From the NCBI GenBank assembly GCA_963613665.1, contig CAVEAL010000030.1, forward strand, positions 1 through 21,245: a DNA stretch of 21,245 bases, read 5' to 3'. Source of the stretch: F23-B02 sp963613665 (GTDB lineage: Bacteria > Bacillota > Clostridia > Oscillospirales > Oscillospiraceae). Shown piece after piece: positions 16,005-21,245 of the stretch. The position numbers and the translations under genes were made by a program. The notes below the pieces were generated by a model. That model was not told the origin of the DNA. It saw only the letters and a list, made by a program, of their open reading frames with translations, and searched no databases. The stretch's first letter is position 1. Every line of letters begins with the position of its first letter.

Positions 16005-18116
16005 ATGCGTAAATTCATTGCCATGGCATTGGCGGTCTGCTGCATCATATCTCTTTGCGCCTGCGGCAAGAAGGACAGCGGCGAGGCGGAACGCGAATGC
16101 GGCGTGTATATAACCATGCAGGCAAGCGACGTTTTCACGGTTTCCTGCGGCACCGAGGAGGGCTCGGAGTCATTTGCAAACGCGGATGAGTCCGCCATAG
16201 CGGCGGGTACGGTCATCCACTTTGACTTTGCCGGTGACAAAGCCGAGAGCAGCGACAGAGCCGATATCGAATACAGCATATGCATCTACGACAAGGAGCT
16301 CAATATACTCGCAACGAAGTCCTTCGTCGATGATTTTTCAAACATGGCCCGTGTTGACATTACGGTCACCGAAGATCACAAGATAATAAACGCAAACGCC
16401 GGAAGCTGCGGCGGCGATGTCGTTATCGAGATGACTGCGGAAACCGCCGATGACAACATTTCGTACATGTCCCCCACCGTTTTCATGCCCGAGCGCAGTG
16501 ATGCGGCCGATAAGCTCAACGAGACGTTCAAGTCGATGGCGACCAAATATACGACCGAGACATACCAGAACAACTACGGCCATTACACGCAGAATATCGG
16601 CGACGGTACGGCGGAGGGCCTCAGCGCCTTTTCCATGAACCGAACGATAAGAGCCGAGCGTGCCGACAGCGCCGTCGTGTCCCTGCGCATTGTTGACAGA
16701 GCCTCGCTCGGTACGACAAGTTCGCTTGCAATAAGCGGAGCATGCTTCGACAGTCAGACCGGCGAGGAACTGACGCTTGCCGGCCTCGGCGACAGCGAAA
16801 AGATCGTAAACAGCGTTTCCGAAAAGATACTCGTTTCCTTCAATAACGATCCCGAGTATCAGGACGTATTCTTCAACGAGGGGTACTCCGAAACGATAAA
16901 ATCTCTGGTATCCGACGGGCACTGGTACCTGTCCTCCGAGGGCATCGTGATAATTGCCAATCCCGGTGAGATAGCCGACAGCTATTATGAGTTCACCGTA
17001 CCGTATTCCGAGCTCGGCGACATCATCGACAAAGCATATATTCCCGCATCCGACCGTGACGGAGCCGATGGCGAGATAGAGGTTTCTCTCGCGGCTGACA
17101 GTAAGACCTCGGAATTCACAGTTCTCGGCAGCGCGGCGGCAACGGATATAAAGTCGCTGCTCCTGACGGTGAGCGGCAGCATTTATGATCTCGATGTTTA
17201 CACGATAGCATATAACTCCGGCACGGGCAGCTACACGCTGGTCAAGCAGCTTATCGCGTGCAGCGATATGTCCGACGGCGCGGCGCTTGCTATAAATGCC
17301 GAGCTTGAGGGTACGACTCCGACCATGATCGCACGCTTCAGGCTCGCCGACGGCACGCAGGAGATCCGCCTGCTCTCGCTTGACGAAAGCGGTGCCGTCA
17401 AGGTCACCAACCCCAACGCGAGCTCCGGAACGGCCATCACCTCCCGTCTGCCCTACAGCGGCGATATTGACGGCGACGGCAAGACCGAGACCGTAAGCAC
17501 GGCCGACAACGGTCAGGGCGTTATAACGCTAAACATTGAGTCCGGCGGCACGACGAACAGTGTTGACACCGGCATAAGCAGCGTAAACAGCATCCGCCTG
17601 TTCGATCTCGACAATGACGGCGTGCGCGAGATCTACATTGACGGCCAGAACGCAGACGGCGAGAGCATCACCTGCGCCGCGTTCTATTCCTCCGGTGAGA
17701 GTCAGCCGCTGCACCTTGCTCTGTTTGACAGCCAGAGCTTCGCAGCGGGTCTTATAAAGGATTTTGCCGACGGCAAGCTCGTGCTTGATACCGAGATGAA
17801 TATTCTCGGCACATATAAGGTGAAAAGTGTGTACACTCTGTCGGATAAGAGCTATGCCAAAGCCTCCGGCGACATTGTGTTTGACAACAACACGACCTAT
17901 GTAACCACGACCAAGAGCATAACGCTTTCAAACGGCAGCTATCTTTCAAGCGGCACAAGGCTGCGCTTTACCTCGACAGACGGAAGCTCGGTCATCAACT
18001 TCGTGACCGACGGCGGCTTCACAGGCTCCATCCCCATTGCAAGCTCCGGCTCCGGCTGGACGATAGGCGGGCAGCCGGATACGAGCTGTTTCTCCTCCCT
18101 GCCGTACAAAAGCTGA
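16005..18116 (+). CDS. Multi-domain surface lipoprotein with DUF3298-like region and DxDxDG loops
   Basis: The 703-residue protein starts with a lipoprotein signal (MRKFIAMALAVCC ... LCACGKK, lipidated Cys about residue 20) and should be anchored outside the membrane. Residues about 190-345 resemble the DUF4163/DUF3298 pair found in RsiV and PdaC-like proteins: FDSQTGEELTLAGL, then DGHWYLSSEGIVIIANPGEI (H306, W307) and YYEFTVPYSEL. Two calcium-type loops follow, DIDGDGKTE (D487 on) and DLDNDGVRE (D534 on), spaced 47 residues apart as in FG-GAP/VCBS-like blades. The end (about 630-700) is beta-rich and looks SH3-like. I infer a cell-surface binding or sensing role; no catalytic motif is evident. 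GGAG precedes ATG 16005 by nine bases. It lies just behind the hyd operon but has its own -10 box. Confidence 0.85.
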   Translation: MRKFIAMALAVCCIISLCACGKKDSGEAERECGVYITMQASDVFTVSCGTEEGSESFANADESAIAAGTVIHFDFAGDKAESSDRADIEYSICIYDKELNILATKSFVDDFSNMARVDITVTEDHKIINANAGSCGGDVVIEMTAETADDNISYMSPTVFMPERSDAADKLNETFKSMATKYTTETYQNNYGHYTQNIGDGTAEGLSAFSMNRTIRAERADSAVVSLRIVDRASLGTTSSLAISGACFDSQTGEELTLAGLGDSEKIVNSVSEKILVSFNNDPEYQDVFFNEGYSETIKSLVSDGHWYLSSEGIVIIANPGEIADSYYEFTVPYSELGDIIDKAYIPASDRDGADGEIEVSLAADSKTSEFTVLGSAAATDIKSLLLTVSGSIYDLDVYTIAYNSGTGSYTLVKQLIACSDMSDGAALAINAELEGTTPTMIARFRLADGTQEIRLLSLDESGAVKVTNPNASSGTAITSRLPYSGDIDGDGKTETVSTADNGQGVITLNIESGGTTNSVDTGISSVNSIRLFDLDNDGVREIYIDGQNADGESITCAAFYSSGESQPLHLALFDSQSFAAGLIKDFADGKLVLDTEMNILGTYKVKSVYTLSDKSYAKASGDIVFDNNTTYVTTTKSITLSNGSYLSSGTRLRFTSTDGSSVINFVTDGGFTGSIPIASSGSGWTIGGQPDTSCFSSLPYKS

Positions 18117-18140
18117 TACAGGCCAAAAACTTATTTAAGG

Positions 18141-18170
18141 AAAAAATACACACCTCGGGGCGTATTTTTT
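18141..18170 (+). terminator. AT-rich hairpin after the lipoprotein gene
   Basis: AAAAAATAC (18141-18149) pairs with GTATTTTTT (18162-18170) around a 12-base loop. The stem is mostly A-T, so as a terminator it would be leaky. Confidence 0.5.
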
Positions 18171-18202
18171 CATATCCGCTTGCGAAAAATATATCCGAGG
18201 TG
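18141..18202 (+). promoter_or_regulatory. Possible H-type pseudoknot covering the ribosome site of the 62-residue gene
   Basis: The loop of the hairpin at 18141-18170 contains CACCTCGG (18151-18158). This is the exact complement of CCGAGGTG (18195-18202), which includes the ribosome site (GAGGTG) of the gene starting at 18208. Pairing both stems gives an H-type pseudoknot that would hide the ribosome site. No clear promoter lies between the two genes, so the small gene is likely read from the lipoprotein transcript. Confidence 0.4.
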
Positions 18203-18207
18203 ATATT

Positions 18208-18396
18208 ATGGATACCGGCAAAAACGCCGAGCTTCCGCTCGGTCTCGGCATGGCGCTCATGCGCAACACCGACGCATTTCTGTATTTTTCGGCACTCAAC
18301 AGTGCGCAGCGCAGCAAAATCATCGAGGAAAGCAGAAAAGTGCATAGCCGCAAGGAAATGAAAAGCTTCGTGGATAAGCTGACGGCAAGCGATTAA
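18208..18396 (+). CDS. Conserved-looking small protein of unknown function (62 aa)
   Basis: The sequence begins MDTGKNAELPLGLGMALMRN and continues with FSALNSAQRSKIIEESRKVHSRKEMKSFVDKLTASD. It is soluble, helical and charged. The pattern LPLGLGMAL-x-N ... FSAL ... I-E-x-(7)-S-x-x-E-M-x-x-(F/L)-V-D-x-L resembles small unnamed proteins that I believe recur in Clostridia, often as stand-alone genes; no function is known to me. ATG 18208 has GAGGTGAT five bases upstream, and that site may be masked by RNA pairing. It lies 91 bases behind the lipoprotein gene, in the same direction. Confidence 0.78.
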   Translation: MDTGKNAELPLGLGMALMRNTDAFLYFSALNSAQRSKIIEESRKVHSRKEMKSFVDKLTASD

Positions 18397-18471
18397 AAAG
18401 GCATTTGTCTTTTCGACGTGGACATATCGAAAATTTGTGTCTGTATTGCGGACGTTTTTTTCGCAAAGCTC

Positions 18472-18500
18472 TTGTATATTCCGTCTGAATGAAGTAAAAT
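18472..18500 (+). promoter_or_regulatory. Promoter of the threonine ammonia-lyase operon
   Basis: TTGTAT (18472-18477), a 17-base spacer and TAAAAT (18495-18500) sit about 30 bases before the start codon. The leader would be short, leaving no room for a T-box or leader-peptide attenuator. Confidence 0.6.
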
Positions 18501-18530
18501 CTCTATATAAAATACACAGAGGTGAATCGG

Positions 18531-19742
18531 ATGGAATTACAGCTTAAAGACATTGAGCTTGCAGCCGAACGGCTCAGGCCCATACTCCATCACACGGAGC
18601 TCGATATGTCCTCCACCTTTTCCGCCATGACCGGCGGAGAGATATATCTCAAATGCGAAAACCGCCAGAAAACCGGCTCGTTCAAGATACGCGGCGCAAG
18701 CAACAAGGTCGCGGCGCTCGTCGAGCGCGGCGACGTGAAGAGCGTCGTTGCGTCCTCGGCCGGCAATCACGCGCAGGGAGTCGCATACGCGGCACACAAG
18801 TTCGGTATTCCCGCAACCATAGTCATGCCCGCAAGTGCCCCGATAGCCAAGGTTCAGGCAACGGAGGGCTACGGCGCAAAGGTCGTCCTGCACGGCGACT
18901 GCTACGACGATGCGTATGCAATGGCCTGCACCGTCTGCGAGACGGAGGGCGCGACCTTCCTGCATCCGTACAATGACCTTGATGTCATAGCCGGTCAGGG
19001 CACGCTCGGTCTCGAAATACTCGGCGATCTCCCGACTGCCGACATTGTCATCGTCCCCGCAGGCGGCGGCGGACTGCTTGCGGGTGTAGCCGCCTGCATA
19101 AAGCAGATAAATCCCCGCGTCAAGGTCATCGGCGTTCAGGCCGAGGGCGCGGACGCCATAGCGCAGTCCTTCCGTGAGAAAAAGTACATAAGCACCGACA
19201 GCGTGTCCACAATTGCCGACGGCATTGCGGTCAAATCGCCCGGCGATATAACGATCGAGCTCATAAACCGCTACGCGGACGACGTCGTGACCGTCAATGA
19301 CAACGAGATATCCGAGGCGATCCTTCTGCTCATGGAGCGCTGCAAGCAGATCGTCGAGCCCTCTGGAGCGACGCCGGTCGCCGCCGTACTCAAGGGCAAG
19401 GTCGACGTCAGGGGCAAGAAGGTCGTGTGCCTGCTCTCCGGAGGCAACATCGACGTGAGTTTTATCCAGTGCATCATCGCACAGGGACTCGTCGCGCGCA
19501 ACAGGCGTCTGAGATTCACGGCGACGCTGCTCGATAAGCCAGGCAGCCTTGTGAAGCTTCTCAACGATATCGCGGCGCAGGGTGCGAATATACTCACCGT
19601 AGAGCACGACAGGCTCAGTGCCGGACTCAATCCCAATCAGACCAATGTACACATTGCCTGCGAAGTCGGCGGCAAGGAGCACGGTGAAAGGCTCCTGAGT
19701 GCGCTCGGCGACAAGGGCTTCAAAGTCAGCTTAAATATTTAA
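18531..19742 (+). CDS. ilvA: Threonine ammonia-lyase (threonine dehydratase)
   Basis: The 403-residue PLP enzyme deaminates L-threonine to 2-oxobutanoate and ammonia. The PLP lysine is K52 in KTGSFKIRGA. The substrate loop SSAGNHAQG (S75-G82) and the phosphate-binding glycine loop PAGGGGLLAG (near 176) are intact. From about residue 325 there is one ACT-like domain (RLRFTATLLDKPGSLVKLL ... GANILTVEHDR), so allosteric control is expected. The length with a single ACT domain fits the short ~400-residue class, which includes both catabolic (TdcB-like) and biosynthetic members; the symbol is therefore tentative. ATG 18531 has GAGG eight bases upstream; the GTG at 18522 is part of that ribosome site. 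RidA follows 13 bases later. Confidence 0.95.
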   Translation: MELQLKDIELAAERLRPILHHTELDMSSTFSAMTGGEIYLKCENRQKTGSFKIRGASNKVAALVERGDVKSVVASSAGNHAQGVAYAAHKFGIPATIVMPASAPIAKVQATEGYGAKVVLHGDCYDDAYAMACTVCETEGATFLHPYNDLDVIAGQGTLGLEILGDLPTADIVIVPAGGGGLLAGVAACIKQINPRVKVIGVQAEGADAIAQSFREKKYISTDSVSTIADGIAVKSPGDITIELINRYADDVVTVNDNEISEAILLLMERCKQIVEPSGATPVAAVLKGKVDVRGKKVVCLLSGGNIDVSFIQCIIAQGLVARNRRLRFTATLLDKPGSLVKLLNDIAAQGANILTVEHDRLSAGLNPNQTNVHIACEVGGKEHGERLLSALGDKGFKVSLNI

Positions 19743-19755
19743 GGAGGAACTTATA

Positions 19756-20127
19756 ATGAAAACCGTATCTACAGACAAGGCACCCGCAGCTCTCGGCCCC
19801 TATTCTCAGGCTCAGATCGTCGGAGGCATGGTATATACCTCAGGTCAGATCGGCATTGATCCCGCTACCGGTCTCGTTCCCGACGGTGTCGAAGCGCAAG
19901 CACATCAGGTGTTCAAAAATCTCTCCGAGCTTCTCAAGGCCGCGGGCAGTGACATGTCCAAGGTCGTGAAAACCACCGTGTTTATTAAGAACATGGACGA
20001 TTTCGGTCTCGTTAACAGCGTATACGCACAGTATTTCACCGATCCCTTCCCTGCCAGAAGCTGCGTCGAGGTCGCGCGTCTGCCCAAGGACATGCTCGTT
20101 GAATGCGAGGTCATAGCAGAGCTGTGA
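19756..20127 (+). CDS. ridA: RidA family enamine/imine deaminase
   Basis: The 123-residue protein hydrolyses reactive enamine/imine intermediates such as 2-aminoacrylate and 2-aminocrotonate to their 2-keto acids. The conserved features are present: GPYSQA with Y16, TSGQIG near 28-33, the substrate-binding arginine R101 in PARSCVEVARLPK, and the closing VECEVIA with its glutamate. Family length is about 125, so it is complete. AGGAGG overlaps the ilvA stop and sits eight bases before the ATG. The pairing with threonine ammonia-lyase makes direct sense, because that enzyme makes the enamine that RidA clears. Confidence 0.96.
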   Translation: MKTVSTDKAPAALGPYSQAQIVGGMVYTSGQIGIDPATGLVPDGVEAQAHQVFKNLSELLKAAGSDMSKVVKTTVFIKNMDDFGLVNSVYAQYFTDPFPARSCVEVARLPKDMLVECEVIAEL

Positions 20128-20744
20128 GTGAGCAGCTTGAACGCATGCTTGCCGGAAAGCTGTACGATCCCTCGGATGAAGAGTTGGCTGCACTGCGCCT
20201 GAAGGCGCACAAGCTCAGCCGCAGATACAGCAATACCGACGAGGACGAAACCGAGCTCAGGAGTGATATCCTGTCGCAGCTCACACCCGATGCACAGCCC
20301 GGACTGTTTTTACAGGGCCCGGTGTACTTCGACTATGGTGTGTTCACTCACTTCGGCAGAAATTGCTATGCAAATTTTAACTTCACCGTGCTCGACTGCT
20401 GCCCTGTGACGATCGGCGACGACGTTTTCTTCGGACCGAATTGCAGTCTGCTCACACCCATGCACGCATTGCTGAGCGAGGAGCGAAACGCCCGAACGAA
20501 GCCCGACGGCAGCTTGTACGATCTTGAGTACGCAAAGCCGATAGTGATCGGCAATAGCTGCTGGCTGGCCGGAAACGTCACCGTCTGCGGCGGAGTTACG
20601 ATCGGTGACGGCTGCGTTATCGGCGCAGGCAGCGTCGTTACGCGCAATATTCCTGCCGGTCACCTTGCCGTAGGAAATCCATGCCGCATAGTAAGGAAGA
20701 TCACTCCGGCAGACAGCATCGAATTAAAAAGCGAAATTAACTGA
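20124..20744 (+). CDS. Hexapeptide-repeat sugar O-acetyltransferase (Maa/LacA-like)
   Basis: The 206-residue protein has the maltose/galactoside acetyltransferase N-terminal helix pair (LERMLAGKLYDPSDEELAALR). A left-handed beta-helix of hexapeptide repeats follows (VTIGDDVFFGPNCSLLTP, PIVIGNSCWLAGNVTVCGGVTIGDGCVIGAGSVV), with the closing VGNPCRIVRKI. H114 in TPMHALL is the expected catalytic base. It transfers acetyl from acetyl-CoA to a sugar or related hydroxyl; the true acceptor is unknown. I chose GTG 20124 (MSEQLERML), which gives a four-base GTGA overlap with ridA and the usual family N-terminus. An ATG at 20103 would overlap ridA by 25 bases. Its place after ilvA-ridA is unusual and its link to threonine breakdown unclear. 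Confidence 0.92.
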   Translation: MSEQLERMLAGKLYDPSDEELAALRLKAHKLSRRYSNTDEDETELRSDILSQLTPDAQPGLFLQGPVYFDYGVFTHFGRNCYANFNFTVLDCCPVTIGDDVFFGPNCSLLTPMHALLSEERNARTKPDGSLYDLEYAKPIVIGNSCWLAGNVTVCGGVTIGDGCVIGAGSVVTRNIPAGHLAVGNPCRIVRKITPADSIELKSEIN

Positions 20745-20780
20745 AAAACGCGGAAGCCTTAATTCGGCTTCCGCGTTTTT
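20744..20780. terminator. Strong intrinsic terminator after the acetyltransferase gene
   Basis: AAAAACGCGGAAGCC (20744-20758) pairs perfectly with GGCTTCCGCGTTTTT (20766-20780) around a seven-base loop. Being symmetric with T tracts both ways, it can also end the minus-strand transcript of the 52-residue gene. Confidence 0.92.
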
Positions 20781-20785
20781 ACGCA

Positions 20786-20822
20786 TACCGGCGCATGATG
20801 TGGGGCATGCGCCGGTACTTTT
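20786..20822 (+). terminator. Second hairpin with T run
   Basis: TACCGGCGCATG (20786-20797) pairs perfectly with CATGCGCCGGTA (20806-20817). The loop is eight bases and CTTTTT follows. It is a back-up terminator for the plus-strand operon and lies only six bases past the first. Confidence 0.75.
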
Positions 20823-20829
20823 TAATAAA

Positions 20830-20988
20830 TCAGAACTTGATGTCAACAGGCTTCCTGTCGAACATGGTGTTAACCTGCTTGTATGCCCAGCCGAGCACTT
20901 TCTGATCGAGGTTCCAGAAATAAACTACGAACAGAACGCCGACTACCATGCTGAACAGCTTAACGGACTTTTTGCAGAAATTGCACAT
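20830..20988 (-). CDS. Small CxxC single-helix membrane protein (52 aa), unknown function
   Basis: The minus strand encodes MCNFCKKSVKLFSMVVGVLF, continuing with VVYFWNLDQKVLGWAYKQVN and TMFDRKPVDIKF, then TGA. It has a CxxC pair at residues 2 and 5, one transmembrane helix (about 11-26) and an amphipathic, charged C-terminal half. AAAGGAG lies about nine bases before ATG 20988, and a strong bidirectional terminator follows the stop by about 50 bases. I do not recognise a family. The CxxC could bind metal or be redox active or lipid-modified; this is inference. Between it and the next gene upstream (20989-21190) I see no gene and no convincing promoter, so co-transcription with that gene is possible. 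Confidence 0.68.
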   Translation of the reverse strand: MCNFCKKSVKLFSMVVGVLFVVYFWNLDQKVLGWAYKQVNTMFDRKPVDIKF

Positions 20989-21190
20989 TAACGTTTTCTC
21001 CTTTTTGAGCTGTTATTGATGCCAAACAGTTCGATATATCGGAGCTGTTGGCGCCTGTGTAGGTCGAAGAAATATTTTCAGAGCGCGGCTTCTTCCTGTC
21101 TCATTTAGGGCGATGCATCCAAATCCGGTACAATATCACCGGTCGGGCACCGCAATAGAGACTTTTTAAAGCCTAAATTCGCCTGCAAAA

Positions 21191-21245
21191 TTACTTTGCC
21201 TTTGCAAGACCCTTCTGGCGTGCATACTCTGCTGCGCCGAGTGCG
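21191..21245 (-). CDS. C-terminal end of an unidentified protein
   Basis: The minus-strand frame entering from the right edge reads ALGAAEYARQKGLAKAK and stops with TAA at 21193-21191. Codon use looks like the neighbouring genes, and the alanine/lysine-rich helix is a natural protein end. Only about 18 residues are visible, so no function can be given. Confidence 0.5.
   Translation of the reverse strand, partial: ALGAAEYARQKGLAKAK

Noticed and set aside
18397..18471. Riboswitch, T-box or attenuator before threonine ammonia-lyase
   Set aside because: Only weak AT-rich pairings are seen, the promoter lies close to the start codon, and no leader peptide or T-box sequence is present.
18522..18530. 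GTG start for threonine ammonia-lyase
   Set aside because: The GTG is part of the AGAGGTG ribosome site for ATG 18531.
18537..19682. A 381-codon minus-strand open frame opposite threonine ammonia-lyase
   Set aside because: It mirrors the codon periodicity of the real gene and has no ribosome site or motif.
21098..21105. TGTCTCAT, a half-copy of the Crp/Fnr palindrome
   Set aside because: Only one half is present. An eight-base match on either strand is expected by chance about once in a window this size.
21120..21160. Short hairpin CCGGT...ACCGG as a terminator for the gene at the right edge
   Set aside because: The stem is only five bases and no T run follows it on the minus strand.

Overview
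The window reads as chromosomal DNA of a strictly anaerobic, fermentative Clostridia-type Firmicute, probably a gut Oscillospirales-like lineage. The signs are Gram-positive sigma-A promoters (TTGACA/TATAAT), strong AGGAGG-type ribosome sites, pyruvate:ferredoxin oxidoreductase, an [FeFe] hydrogenase of the trimeric HydABC kind, and moderately high GC coding DNA between AT-rich intergenic regions. I see no phage, transposon, CRISPR array, rRNA or plasmid replication gene.

Layout. (1) 1-1547: C-terminal half of pyruvate:ferredoxin oxidoreductase, with a bidirectional terminator and a tRNA-Leu(UAG) on the minus strand. (2) 1815-3409: a coupled pair of membrane proteins (DUF554, EamA/DMT transporter). 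(3) 3448-5040, minus: an N-acyl-D-amino-acid deacylase-like amidohydrolase, divergent from a double-domain tautomerase (5271-5636), followed by a TrmH/SpoU RNA methyltransferase. (4) 6587-8433: a 59-residue membrane protein divergent from a LysR regulator plus YitT-like membrane protein. (5) 8454-11452, minus: a Crp/Fnr regulator followed by a lipoprotein, permease and ATPase of a NitT/TauT-type ABC importer, behind a near-perfect promoter and a perfect 16-bp palindrome. (6) 11833-15870: hydC-hydB-hydA, an electron-bifurcating-type [FeFe] hydrogenase, with its own strong promoter. (7) 16005-18396: a 703-residue lipoprotein with a DUF3298-like region and calcium-loop motifs, then a 62-residue protein whose ribosome site may be held in a pseudoknot. 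(8) 18531-20744: threonine ammonia-lyase, RidA and a hexapeptide-repeat acetyltransferase in one operon. (9) 20830-21245, minus: a 52-residue CxxC membrane protein and the tail of another gene.

How it fits together. Pyruvate oxidation yields reduced ferredoxin. HydABC can use reduced ferredoxin together with NADH to release H2, so two ends of the same fermentative electron path lie in this window, though not in one operon. Threonine deamination makes a reactive enamine that RidA hydrolyses, which explains that gene pair.

The best leads for something undescribed are the palindrome-controlled Crp/Fnr-ABC operon with unknown substrate facing hydABC, the possible RBS pseudoknot before the 62-residue gene, the lipoprotein architecture, unusual residues near the HydA H-cluster, and the 52-residue CxxC membrane protein. 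I found no clear new multi-gene defence or biosynthetic system.
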